From NCBI GenBank assembly GCA_018069525.1, contig JAGPUQ010000011.1:62001-126000 (forward strand): a stretch of DNA of 64,000 nt. The letters are read 5' to 3'. The notes under the pieces are model-generated. The model ran no database searches. It saw only the letters and a program-made list of their open reading frames with translations, and was not told the origin of the DNA. Made by a program: the position numbers and the translations under genes. Source of the stretch: Porticoccaceae bacterium. GTDB lineage: Bacteria > Pseudomonadota > Gammaproteobacteria > Pseudomonadales > Porticoccaceae. Every line of letters starts with the position of its first letter. The first letter of the stretch is position 1. Positions 45,936 through 54,331 of the stretch are shown here, in pieces.

Positions 45936-47042
45936 ATGAAAACTAACGCTGCCATCGCTTTTGCCGCCGGTAAACCTCTGGAAATCCATCAGGTTGATTT
46001 ACAGGGTCCCCGAGCGGGAGAAGTATTGGTAGAAATAAAAGCCACCGGGGTTTGTCACACCGATGCTTTTACTTTATCCGGCGACGACCCGGAAGGCGAG
46101 TTTCCCGCGATCTTAGGCCATGAAGGTGCGGGCGTCGTGGTAGACGTCGGCGCGGGCGTAACAAGCTTACGCCCCGGCGATCATGTGATCCCTCTCTACA
46201 CACCAGAATGCCGCACGTGCGAGTTCTGCTTAAACCCCAAGACCAATCTCTGCCAGTCGATTCGCGACACCCAAGGCCGAGGTCTAATGCCCGACGGTAG
46301 CAGCCGCTTTTCCCTCGACGGCTTACCCATACTGCATTACATGGGTTGCTCTACTTTTTCTAACTACACGGTGTTGCCCGAAATAGCCCTGGCTAAAATT
46401 CGCGAGGACGCACCCTTCGATAAAGTCTGCTACATCGGTTGCGGTGTCACCACCGGAGTTGGCGCGGTGGTGTATCGCGCTCAGGTCGAGCCCGGTTCCC
46501 GGGTGGTGGTATTCGGTCTCGGGGGTATTGGTCTCAATGTTATTCAGGGCGCACGTTTAGTTGGCGCGCGACAAATTATCGGCGTGGATTTAAATCCAGA
46601 CAAAATAGCTCTCGCCAAAAAATTTGGCATGACGGACTTTATTGATGCTGGCAAAACCGAAAACGTTGTGGAAGCCATTCAAGACTTGACCGGTGGCGGA
46701 GCAGATTATGCTTTTGAATGCATTGGTAATGTAGACGTTATGCGCCAGGCGCTGGAGTGCTGCCACAAGGGCTGGGGAGAAGCGTATATTATTGGTGTCG
46801 CGGGTGCCGGGCAGGAAATCAGCACTCGGCCGTTTCAACTCGTTACCGGTCGCTCCTGGCACGGCGTGGCGTTTGGCGGCGCTAGAGGTCGTACGGATGT
46901 ACCCACTATTGTGGATTGGTATATGGAAGGCAAAATCAATATCGACGACTTAATTACTCACACCATGCCCTTGTCGGATATTAATAAAGCCTTTGATTTA
47001 ATGCACTCCGGCGAGAGTATTCGTTCTGTTATTACTTATTGA
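45936..47042 (+). CDS. frmA: S-(hydroxymethyl)glutathione dehydrogenase / class III alcohol dehydrogenase
   Basis: Zinc-dependent oxidation of the glutathione-formaldehyde adduct, and of longer alcohols, with NAD. The 368-residue protein has catalytic zinc ligands C40, H62 and E63 ([18 protein letters not shown]), structural zinc cysteines C92, C95, C98 and C106, [14 protein letters not shown], and the NAD-binding [19 protein letters not shown]. Length and motifs are those of class III. The S-formylglutathione hydrolase gene that often follows is not here; a convergent ABC-F gene follows instead. Confidence 0.96.
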   Translation: MKTNAAIAFAAGKPLEIHQVDLQGPRAGEVLVEIKATGVCHTDAFTLSGDDPEGEFPAILGHEGAGVVVDVGAGVTSLRPGDHVIPLYTPECRTCEFCLNPKTNLCQSIRDTQGRGLMPDGSSRFSLDGLPILHYMGCSTFSNYTVLPEIALAKIREDAPFDKVCYIGCGVTTGVGAVVYRAQVEPGSRVVVFGLGGIGLNVIQGARLVGARQIIGVDLNPDKIALAKKFGMTDFIDAGKTENVVEAIQDLTGGGADYAFECIGNVDVMRQALECCHKGWGEAYIIGVAGAGQEISTRPFQLVTGRSWHGVAFGGARGRTDVPTIVDWYMEGKINIDDLITHTMPLSDINKAFDLMHSGESIRSVITY

Positions 47043-47108
47043 TTTGCTTTTTAAAACCTACCAAAACCTTCCCCAAAAACTTTCCCAAAATAAATAATAT
47101 CGAATTTA

Positions 47109-48692
47109 TTACTGACTAAGCAGGTATTCTTCATAAGTACCGGAGAAGTCGATTAGCTGTTGATCTTTAATTTCAATAATACGCGTTGCCAACGACGAGA
47201 CAAATTCCCGGTCGTGGCTGACAAAAATCAAAGTACCATCGTAATTTTCCAAAGCCAGGTTCAGCGCTTCAATCGCCTCCATATCCAGGTGATTGGTCGG
47301 CTCGTCCATCAGTAGTACATTGGTATCCATCATCATCAGCTTGCCAAACAACAGACGGTTTTTCTCTCCACCAGAACAGACACTCGCCTGCTTTTTAAAA
47401 TCGTCGGTAGAAAACAATAAACGTCCTAGCATGGCACGGACAATTTGGTCGTCGTGACTGGGTTTGCGCCACTGACTCATCCAGTCAAATAAATTTAGCT
47501 TACCTTCAAATTCCGCCGTACTGTCCTGCGGGCAATAGCCCAACATGGCATTTTCCGCCCATTTTATAACGCCGCCATTAACGCTAAGCTGATCCATTAA
47601 ACAACGCAGCAAGGTAGTTTTACCGACGCCATTTTCGCCAATAACAGCCACTCGCGCACCCGCTTCTAATGACAAACTACCGTTTTTAAACAGCGTCTCG
47701 CCATCAAAACCATGTTCCAGGTTCTTCAGTGTTACCGCCTGACGATACAGTTTTTTGGCCTGCTTAAAACGCACATAAGGACTAACCCGACTTGAGGGCT
47801 TAATATCCGCCAGACTTATTTTTTCTAAGCGCTTGGCCCTCGAGGTCGCCTGCTTGGCCTTTGAGGCATTCGCCGAGAAACGACTGACAAATTGTTGAAG
47901 CTCGGCGATTTCAGTTTCTTTTTTGGCGTTCTCTGAATGTAGAAGCTCGCGCGCCTGCGTTGAGGCCGTCATAAAATCATCGTAATTGCCGGGGTATAAG
48001 CGCAATTCGCCGTAGTCGATATCGGCCATATGAGTACACACCGCATTGAGAAAATGCCTATCGTGGGAAACAATAATCATGGTGCTTTTGGATTCGTTGA
48101 GCAGCGCTTCGAGCCAACGGATGGTATTTATATCCAGGTTGTTGGTTGGCTCGTCCAGCAATAAAATATCGGGTTCCGAAAACAGTGCCTGAGCCAGCAA
48201 TACTCTCAACTTCCAGCCAGGAGACACCTGGCTCATCAGTCCGTAATGTAACTCTTCGGTGATCCCGGCTCCCAGTAGTGTTTCCCCGGCACGGCTTTCC
48301 GCACTGTAGCCGTCCAGCTCGGCGTATTGAGCTTCCAGGTCAGCCACTTTCATGCCATCTTCGTCCGACATCTCCGGCAAAGCATAGATACGATCCCGCT
48401 CCTGCTTGACGGCCCACAGTTCCTCGTGCCCCATAATCACCGTGTCAATAACGCTGAAATCTTCAAAAGCAAACTGGTTCTGGCTCAGCTTACCGACACG
48501 CTGATTCGGACTGAGTGCCACATTTCCGGAAGTCGGCGTCAAACTGCCATCCAATATCTTCATAAAAGTGGACTTGCCACAACCATTGGCGCCAATCAGA
48601 CCGTAGCGATTGCCGTTACCAAATTTGGCCGAGATATTTTCAAACAATGGCTTAGCGCCAAACTGCATGGTGATGTTTGCGGTGGAGATCAA
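47109..48692 (-). CDS. ybiT: ABC-F family ATPase, YbiT-like
   Basis: A ribosome-associated ABC-F protein of 527 residues, with two ATPase domains and no membrane part. Domain 1 has GANGCGKST near 35-43 and [19 protein letters not shown]; a charged linker follows (about 240-300); domain 2 has GENGVGKTT and [15 protein letters not shown]...[14 protein letters not shown]. The [19 protein letters not shown] arm and the overall length match YbiT. ABC-F proteins of this group act on the ribosomal exit site to relieve stalling. It is a single gene with its own candidate promoter upstream. Confidence 0.95.
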   Translation of the reverse strand: MISTANITMQFGAKPLFENISAKFGNGNRYGLIGANGCGKSTFMKILDGSLTPTSGNVALSPNQRVGKLSQNQFAFEDFSVIDTVIMGHEELWAVKQERDRIYALPEMSDEDGMKVADLEAQYAELDGYSAESRAGETLLGAGITEELHYGLMSQVSPGWKLRVLLAQALFSEPDILLLDEPTNNLDINTIRWLEALLNESKSTMIIVSHDRHFLNAVCTHMADIDYGELRLYPGNYDDFMTASTQARELLHSENAKKETEIAELQQFVSRFSANASKAKQATSRAKRLEKISLADIKPSSRVSPYVRFKQAKKLYRQAVTLKNLEHGFDGETLFKNGSLSLEAGARVAVIGENGVGKTTLLRCLMDQLSVNGGVIKWAENAMLGYCPQDSTAEFEGKLNLFDWMSQWRKPSHDDQIVRAMLGRLLFSTDDFKKQASVCSGGEKNRLLFGKLMMMDTNVLLMDEPTNHLDMEAIEALNLALENYDGTLIFVSHDREFVSSLATRIIEIKDQQLIDFSGTYEEYLLSQ

Positions 48693-48791
48693 AGGGATAG
48701 TCCTGGGTAGTAATGAACAGGCAGGTATAGCAGGTGGGCTAACAGGTCAGGTGGACTAACAGGTATAGATGCGCTGCAAAACGGGGTGCGT

Positions 48792-48797
48792 ACTATA
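48792..48797 (-). promoter_or_regulatory. Candidate -10 box for ybiT
   Basis: On the reverse strand this reads TATAGT, about 100 bases before the ybiT start. A weak TTCGAC lies 18 bases upstream as a possible -35. The 217-base gap also holds two 15-base near-copies of GGTGG(G/A)CTAACAGGT and no gene. Confidence 0.3.
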
Positions 48798-48909
48798 GAG
48801 ATTTGTGGCCGCGAGGTCGAACAAATTGTACAAAAAATCGACAAAATAGCTTTAAGCTAGGTCGATCTAAGCCGAGCTAGGCCGGTAATGGAAAGCTGTT
48901 GTCAGCTAT

Positions 48910-49470
48910 TTAGCGTTCTGAGCCAGGTGGCTGTAAAGGTAGATGTAAGGGTAACCAGGGCACCTCGCACTCTCCCAGGCGGGTGGCGACATAGGCCGAA
49001 TCGTCATTGATGGTGACGGACAGCTCCATGGTGCGCTCTACAAGAGCGGCCAGGGCCTGAATGCTTTCCCACTGAAACTGGAACACGGACGCCTTCAAAC
49101 CATCGAATTTACCCTGATTTTGCGTCCACCACGCATTCGACTTGGAGTTAAAACTATAGACCTTAACGCTGCGCGCCAGTCGCGTGGCTTTTTTTATTCT
49201 ATCGGCGGCCGGTTCGCCGACATCGAGCCACAAATCTAGCTGCCCGTCTAAAGTGTGCCCCCAGATATCGGGCTCATCAATCGCACTCAGCCCTTTAGTA
49301 AACACCAAATGCTCCTCGGCATTAATACAAAAGGCGAGCACACGCACCATCATCCGCTCTAGCGTTTCGGAGGGGTGTTGAGCAAGGGTTAAGTTGAGCG
49401 CCTCATAATGATTGCGGTCGAGATCAGACAGCGCAATATTCAGTTTATAAATAGTTGGCTTTAATGCCAC
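48910..49470 (-). CDS. yaeQ: YaeQ family protein
   Basis: A 186-residue member of the YaeQ family (PD-(D/E)XK nuclease-like fold, no established activity). It has MALKPTIYKLNIALSDLDRN, LAQHPSETLERMMVRVLAFC, EPDIWGHTLDGQLDLWLDVGEPAADRIKKA, VYSFNSKSNAWW and a C-terminal beta strand rich in tryptophan and leucine. The conserved E...D-x-W...ExxxxxRxKK layout of the fold is visible. It is co-directional with the ferredoxin pair upstream. Confidence 0.94.
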   Translation of the reverse strand: MALKPTIYKLNIALSDLDRNHYEALNLTLAQHPSETLERMMVRVLAFCINAEEHLVFTKGLSAIDEPDIWGHTLDGQLDLWLDVGEPAADRIKKATRLARSVKVYSFNSKSNAWWTQNQGKFDGLKASVFQFQWESIQALAALVERTMELSVTINDDSAYVATRLGECEVPWLPLHLPLQPPGSER

Positions 49471-49543
49471 GAATGTCCCTTAAATTTTTCAATATAGAGT
49501 GATTTCTACACTGCATTTTCAATAGCCCACTTACTCTATTTGC

Positions 49544-49858
49544 CTATTCCATTGGCGTCAGATTCACTACCAGACCGTCTATGTTGTCAGACACTTTAAT
49601 CTGGCAACACAAACGGGAGGTATGGGTAAGACCGTGGGCGGTATCGAGCAGGTCTTCTTCTTCCTCACTCAGCTCGCCTAATTTTTCAAACCACGCTTCA
49701 TCGACAATAACATGGCAGCTAGCGCAAGCCAGCGAGCCACCACAGGCCGCAAGCATGGGTAAGTCGTGTTCCCGAGCCACCTCCATCACGGTAGAACCGG
49801 GGATCGCATCGATAGATACTTTCTCTCCATTCGTTCTAATAAAATGAATCATTGTCAT
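49544..49858 (-). CDS. Adrenodoxin-type 2Fe-2S ferredoxin
   Basis: A 104-residue electron carrier. The cluster cysteines follow the vertebrate/bacterial adrenodoxin pattern: C39-x5-C45-x2-C48 (ACGGSLACASCHV) and C85 in SRLCCQI, with an extra cysteine at 84. The acidic EEEEDLLD stretch is the usual partner-docking helix. It is not the Isc ferredoxin context (no isc genes here). The adjacent upstream gene encodes a ferredoxin reductase, so the two form an NAD(P)H-to-ferredoxin chain, probably for an oxygenase or P450 encoded elsewhere. Confidence 0.93.
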   Translation of the reverse strand: MTMIHFIRTNGEKVSIDAIPGSTVMEVAREHDLPMLAACGGSLACASCHVIVDEAWFEKLGELSEEEEDLLDTAHGLTHTSRLCCQIKVSDNIDGLVVNLTPME

Positions 49859-49900
49859 AAAAAATTTTGTCCTTTCCCAAAACAGACCGTCAACATCTAA

Positions 49901-50971
49901 TTATTTTTCCAGCCCTGGAATGCCACTGGTGGTGGAGTGCTGAAAGTGCAGCGCCTTGCCCGGATTAACCACGGTGTAGGCGGCATGTGCTGCCTGTGCT
50001 GCTTCAGCAAAACCGGTGAGGATCAGTTTAAGTTTGTGAGGATACATGGCAATGTCGCCAACCGCGTACACGCCTGGGAGCTCGGTAACACACGTCGTCG
50101 GGTCAACGGCGATTCCGCCGTTGTGAATGCCCAGATTCCAGTTGTTGATGGGACCGAGCTTGCTGGCCAGACCGAAAAATGCCAATAAATGATCCGCCTC
50201 AAGACGACGCTCTGTACCATCCAGATGTTTAACGAGCACCGCTCTTAGCGTCGAATCTTCGGCGCTAGTTTTATCGCCTTCAAGACCAGCAAGCTGATAG
50301 GGAATCACCAGTTCGATTTTCCCGGCATTTGCCAACGCGTGCATTTTATCGACGCTGTCTGGCGCGGCGCGAAAACGCTCCCGACGATGAATAACATAGA
50401 TTTTGGCCGCCACGTCGACCAGCGCCAGCGCCCAGTCGACGGCAGAATCGCCACCGCCAGCAATCACTACACGCTGATCGCGAAACTGTTCGCGCTCGCC
50501 CACCATGTAATGGACGTGACGGCCTTCGTAACGCTCAATATTTGCCAATGGCGGACGATTGGGACCAAAGGCGCCCACACCCGCCGCGATAATAATAGCT
50601 TTACCACGTAAACTCTTGCCTGCAGCGGTGAGTAAGTCCCAATACTCCCCCACCCGTTGGAGTTCGATAACTTGCTGATCGAGATGAAAGATCGGGGCGA
50701 AGGGCGCAATCTGTTGCTCGAGGCAATCAATAAGCTCTGCGGCATTTAATTGGGGTACGGCGGGAATATCGTAGATCGGTTTTTCTGGGTAGAGAGCGGC
50801 ACATTGCCCGCCACTGGCCGGTAATGCATCAACAAGCTGGCAGGACATGCCCAACATTCCACATTGAAATACGCTAAACAGTCCCACTGGCCCAGCGCCA
50901 ATAATAACAATGTCACTGGTGTGTATTTCGTCACTGCCGTGAATTTCTGGCTCACTCACCGTTTCATCCAC
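49901..50971 (-). CDS. Thioredoxin reductase-like ferredoxin-NAD(P)+ reductase
   Basis: A FAD-dependent reductase of 356 residues. FAD-binding IIGAGPVG (G25, G27, G30), GGQCAALYPEKPIYDIPA, the NAD(P)-binding AGGGDSAVDWA (~171-181) and YAVGDIAMYPHKLKLI match the homodimeric TrxR-like ferredoxin reductases. There is no CxxC redox pair where thioredoxin reductase has one (the region reads AGVGAFGPN), which excludes thioredoxin reductase. The ferredoxin gene starts 43 bases downstream. The N-terminal ~18 residues are an extra acidic extension. Confidence 0.93.
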   Translation of the reverse strand: MDETVSEPEIHGSDEIHTSDIVIIGAGPVGLFSVFQCGMLGMSCQLVDALPASGGQCAALYPEKPIYDIPAVPQLNAAELIDCLEQQIAPFAPIFHLDQQVIELQRVGEYWDLLTAAGKSLRGKAIIIAAGVGAFGPNRPPLANIERYEGRHVHYMVGEREQFRDQRVVIAGGGDSAVDWALALVDVAAKIYVIHRRERFRAAPDSVDKMHALANAGKIELVIPYQLAGLEGDKTSAEDSTLRAVLVKHLDGTERRLEADHLLAFFGLASKLGPINNWNLGIHNGGIAVDPTTCVTELPGVYAVGDIAMYPHKLKLILTGFAEAAQAAHAAYTVVNPGKALHFQHSTTSGIPGLEK

Positions 50972-51012
50972 TCTCTCATTAACGTAGGCCTCTCATTCAC
51001 AGGAATAGAGCC

Positions 51013-51870
51013 TTACTCGAACACAACGGTTTTATTACCATGCACCAGCACCCGATCTTCCAGATGGGATCGCAGCCCGCGCGCCAATACTATTTTTTCA
51101 ATATCCTTACCCTTGCGCACCATATCGTCGATGGTATCGTGATGACTGATGCGGGTAATATCCTGGTCGATAATCGGCCCCGCATCCAGATCTTCGGTGA
51201 CGTAATGACAGGTCGCACCAATCAACTTAACCCCGCGCTCCGCGGCCTGATGATAGGGTCGCGCCCCCGAAAAGGCGGGTAAAAAACTATGGTGAATATT
51301 GATGATTTTGCCCGCGAATTGATCGCACAAAGTCGGCGGCAAAATTTGCATATAGCGGGCTAGTACAATGACATCGGGGTTGATGTCCTGTAGTAAATCA
51401 GTCACCGCCTGGAAATGCTGCTCTTTACTACCCTCTAAGGCCGGGATGTGATGGTAGGGCAAGTTATGCCACTCCACGTAGTCCCGCAGGTCATCGTGGT
51501 TCGAAATCACCGCCGCGATATTGGCGGGCATTTCTCCGCTGCGCCAGCGATACAACAAATCGGAAAGGCAGTGAGCCTGCTTGCTCACCATCAACACCAC
51601 TTTTTTCGGCAGGCGCGTTTCCTCCACCTGCCACTGCATGGAAAATTGAGTACCGATGGGCTCAAAGCGGCGACGCAATTCCTCCAGAGAATACGGCAGT
51701 GAATCTGCCGCAATCACCTGCCGGGTAAAAAACCATCTGGTTTCTGGATCGCGAAAGTGATTTGCCTCGGTGATAAGGCCGCCCTCATCAGCAAAAAAAG
51801 AACTCATCGCCGCAACAATGCCCACTGCATCGGGACATGCGACGGTTAAGCGAAAACTATGTTCCTTCAT
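51013..51870 (-). CDS. purU: Formyltetrahydrofolate deformylase
   Basis: Hydrolyses 10-formyltetrahydrofolate to formate and tetrahydrofolate, balancing one-carbon units. An N-terminal ACT domain (about 1-85, CPDAVGIVAAMSSFFADEGG) precedes a formyltransferase domain with IINIHHSFLPAFSGARPYHQA, GVKLIGATCHYVTEDLDAGPII and the catalytic N/H/D set. 285 residues, complete. Confidence 0.97.
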   Translation of the reverse strand: MKEHSFRLTVACPDAVGIVAAMSSFFADEGGLITEANHFRDPETRWFFTRQVIAADSLPYSLEELRRRFEPIGTQFSMQWQVEETRLPKKVVLMVSKQAHCLSDLLYRWRSGEMPANIAAVISNHDDLRDYVEWHNLPYHHIPALEGSKEQHFQAVTDLLQDINPDVIVLARYMQILPPTLCDQFAGKIINIHHSFLPAFSGARPYHQAAERGVKLIGATCHYVTEDLDAGPIIDQDITRISHHDTIDDMVRKGKDIEKIVLARGLRSHLEDRVLVHGNKTVVFE

Positions 51871-51930
51871 AAGGGTTCCTGCATAACTAAAGCCTACCTT
51901 GCTTAACTATTTCCAAGTTTGGGCCTAATC

Positions 51931-51969
51931 GCTCAAACCAAACGCTCAAACCAAACGCTCAAACCAAAC
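51931..51969. repeat. Three perfect 13-bp tandem repeats upstream of purU
   Basis: GCTCAAACCAAAC occurs three times head to tail (51931-51943, 51944-51956, 51957-51969). It lies in the 265-base gap between the divergent purU and glutaredoxin genes, about 60 bases from the purU start. It could be a slippage product or part of the purU control region. Confidence 0.85.
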
Positions 51970-52059
51970 CACCGGCGGAGAACAAACCGCGCAACTAAGG
52001 CTATTGTACAGGGCATTACGCCTAACGAAACCTTGGGAAAACCCAGCGCTGGCCCTGGA

Positions 52060-52087
52060 TTCACCACTAGCCCTAAACTTGTATAAT
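52060..52087 (+). promoter_or_regulatory. Candidate sigma-70 promoter of the exported glutaredoxin gene
   Basis: A perfect TATAAT (52082-52087) is preceded by TTCACC (52060-52065) with a 16-base spacer. Transcription would start near 52094, about 42 bases before ATG 52136, which supports that ATG over the longer open frame. Confidence 0.55.
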
Positions 52088-52135
52088 ACGATCGTTAATA
52101 GCGCCATAAAAATAACGACTCTCAGGGCATACCTA

Positions 52136-52618
52136 ATGAAATGGCCAATGGTTTGTTTGCTTATCAGCTTATCGCTCGCTGGCGTATTTGCCCATGGCGA
52201 AGTCTATAAATGGGTCGATGCTCAGGGCCGAGTTCACTACGGCGACAAGCCACCTGCCAGCGCTAAGGCCGAAGACATTAGCGACAAAATCACCATTAAC
52301 TCATTTCAAGGCACGGAGGTCACCGCTAACGAATTTTTCGATGCCGTGGAGGAGACACGCGCCGAAGAAGCCCGGAATCGGCCCAAACGCGTGGTAATGT
52401 ACAGCACCGTCTGGTGCGGAGTGTGTAAAAAGGCCAAGCGCTATTTTCAAGAAAACCGGATTCCCTTTAAGGAATACGATGTTGAGAAATCAGCAAAGGG
52501 CAAAAAAGATTACGCGCAAATGCAGGGCCGCGGGGTACCTATTATTTTAGTAGGCAAAACTCGAATGAACGGCTTCAGCGCTCAGCGCTTCGAGCAAATG
52601 TATCGAGGGCCGCAGTAA
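52136..52618 (+). CDS. Exported DUF4124-glutaredoxin fusion protein
   Basis: About 160 residues. A signal peptide (MKWPMVCLLISLSLAGVFAH) is followed by a DUF4124 module (GEVYKWVDAQGRVHYGDKPP, up to about residue 45), an acidic linker and a glutaredoxin domain with the redox motif C-G-V-C in VVMYSTVWCGVCKKAKRYF, the cis-proline GVPIILV and NGFSAQRFEQM. It would act in the periplasm or envelope on disulfides or mixed disulfides. The frame is open to a TTG at 52004, but the signal peptide and the promoter at 52060-52087 support ATG 52136. It is convergent with the nitroreductase gene. Confidence 0.9.
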   Translation: MKWPMVCLLISLSLAGVFAHGEVYKWVDAQGRVHYGDKPPASAKAEDISDKITINSFQGTEVTANEFFDAVEETRAEEARNRPKRVVMYSTVWCGVCKKAKRYFQENRIPFKEYDVEKSAKGKKDYAQMQGRGVPIILVGKTRMNGFSAQRFEQMYRGPQ

Positions 52619-52657
52619 TCAGCTCTGGTTAAATCCTGGTTACACTTTAGTTAAACG

Positions 52658-53338
52658 CTAGCTAAACCCCAGGAATTCCGTAAAACCATCAACCTCTTCT
52701 CGCCCCATATCGAGATGGTTCGCCGGACTGTCCGGGTCAATTTTCCCCAGGGCCATACCGTTGTACACCAAATAGTCTTCCGGTATCTCCAGCACTTCGT
52801 GAACGGCCGGACTCACGTCCTGCCAAAAGCCCTGGGCGCAGGTATGCAGATCAAACTGTCGGGCTGCCAACATCACATTGCCCATAAAAATACCTAAGTC
52901 TCCGAGCTGGCCCGGCAACAGACTTTTATGCAAACTAAAAATTAACCCGACCGGCGCATCAAAAAAATAGAAATTGCGCATCAGCTGAGCTTGTCTCGCT
53001 GCTTTGTCCTTACGATCAATACCCAGGGCCTCGTAAAGCCGCATCCCGCATTGAAAGCGCCGGGTTTTGTAGGGCTGAACAAACTCGCGAGGATGAATGG
53101 GGTTGCCCTGCGGGCCAGCACCAATCGGATTTTCCTCCGCATAGGCGATAGCCCGCTCAATCAATTGAGTCCGTGCTTCGCCCGTCACCACATGGACTTT
53201 CCAGGGTTGAATATTACTTCCCGAGGGACACTGCCGTGCCAGATCTAGAATGTTATAAACCGTTTGTCTATCTACCGGAGTATCAATAAAAGCCCGCGCG
53301 GAGAAGCGGCTGGCCATTGCCTCAGTTAATTTCATCAA
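52658..53338 (-). CDS. Nitroreductase family protein
   Basis: An FMN-dependent oxidoreductase of 226 residues. It has the start RFSARAFIDTPV, LARQCPSGSNIQPWKVHVVTG (FMN phosphate-binding), LGDLGIFMGNVMLAARQFDLHTCAQGFW and the late DYLVYNGMALGKIDPDSPAN. The substrate is unknown; relatives reduce nitroaromatics, quinones or enones. It stands alone, between rpiA and the exported glutaredoxin. Confidence 0.92.
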   Translation of the reverse strand: MMKLTEAMASRFSARAFIDTPVDRQTVYNILDLARQCPSGSNIQPWKVHVVTGEARTQLIERAIAYAEENPIGAGPQGNPIHPREFVQPYKTRRFQCGMRLYEALGIDRKDKAARQAQLMRNFYFFDAPVGLIFSLHKSLLPGQLGDLGIFMGNVMLAARQFDLHTCAQGFWQDVSPAVHEVLEIPEDYLVYNGMALGKIDPDSPANHLDMGREEVDGFTEFLGFS

Positions 53339-53456
53339 TTGTTAAACCTTGCTTGTTTTGTATTTGGCTTTGTATGTGATCGTGTATTTGACTTAGCAGT
53401 TACCGAGAGAACAGCGGAAGCATCGAATATTACTCGGCAAATCAGATAGCTCCAGG

Positions 53457-54146
53457 CTAAGTGGTTTTAGCAACAACAGGCTCTACACTCCCATCTCGCG
53501 CCAACAATAATAAATCTGCCGGACGCAGTGCGAACAAACCATTAGTAACGACGCCAACGATATTGTTGATCTGCTCCTCCATTGTCCGCGCCGAGCCGAT
53601 GGGATAAAAGTCGTGGGCATCGATAATAATATTCCCGTTGTCGGTGATTACACCCTCCCGCCACACGGGCCTGGCACCCAGCTTTAACAACTGTCGCCAC
53701 ACATAGCCACGCGCCATCGGAATCACTTCGACCGGCAAAGGAAAGCGTCCGAGATGATCAACCCATTTACTCCCATCAGCGATACAGACAAATTCGCGGG
53801 CCACGGCGGCGATAATTTTTTCCCGAGTGAGCGCACCACCCCCACCTTTAATCATCTCCAGGCGAGGGTTAATTTCGTCGGCACCATCGACATAAATGGC
53901 GACTTCGTCCACTTCATTGAGATCAAACACCTCAATGCCGTGTCCCCGTAACCGCTGGGCCGAGGCTTCAGAACTCGCCACCGTGCCACCAATACGGTTT
54001 TTGCTGGCCGCCAGAGCGTCGATAAAGTAATTCACCGTGGAGCCGGTGCCAATGCCAACAATGGCATCGTAACTGGTCTTCGCCAGCACATATTTTAATG
54101 CCGCCTCGGCGGAATCCTGCTTAAGTTGGTCCTGAGCTTGAGTCAT
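53457..54146 (-). CDS. rpiA: Ribose-5-phosphate isomerase A
   Basis: Interconverts ribose-5-phosphate and ribulose-5-phosphate. The 229-residue protein has [54 protein letters not shown] and VPIEV-like [11 protein letters not shown]. Complete. It is divergent from ilvA, the same rpiA/ilvA pairing as in Pseudomonas. Confidence 0.97.
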   Translation of the reverse strand: MTQAQDQLKQDSAEAALKYVLAKTSYDAIVGIGTGSTVNYFIDALAASKNRIGGTVASSEASAQRLRGHGIEVFDLNEVDEVAIYVDGADEINPRLEMIKGGGGALTREKIIAAVAREFVCIADGSKWVDHLGRFPLPVEVIPMARGYVWRQLLKLGARPVWREGVITDNGNIIIDAHDFYPIGSARTMEEQINNIVGVVTNGLFALRPADLLLLARDGSVEPVVAKTT

Positions 54147-54331
54147 CGCTACGCGTCACCTGATTATTTAATGGCCATTATACGAAACCCTTACATTAAC
54201 GGGCATTAAAATGTGGCCCATCGTCTGGCTATCCGGGCTATGAAAATTTACTATGGTGGTTTAGGCCTTAGCACAATAACAACTAGGGCATCTGAACCCA
54301 AAACGCCCAAGAACGACTATGCCAAACTCCT

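Noticed and set aside
51931-51969. The triple 13-bp repeat as a CRISPR-like array.
   Set aside because: Units are directly adjacent with no spacers and no cas genes are present.
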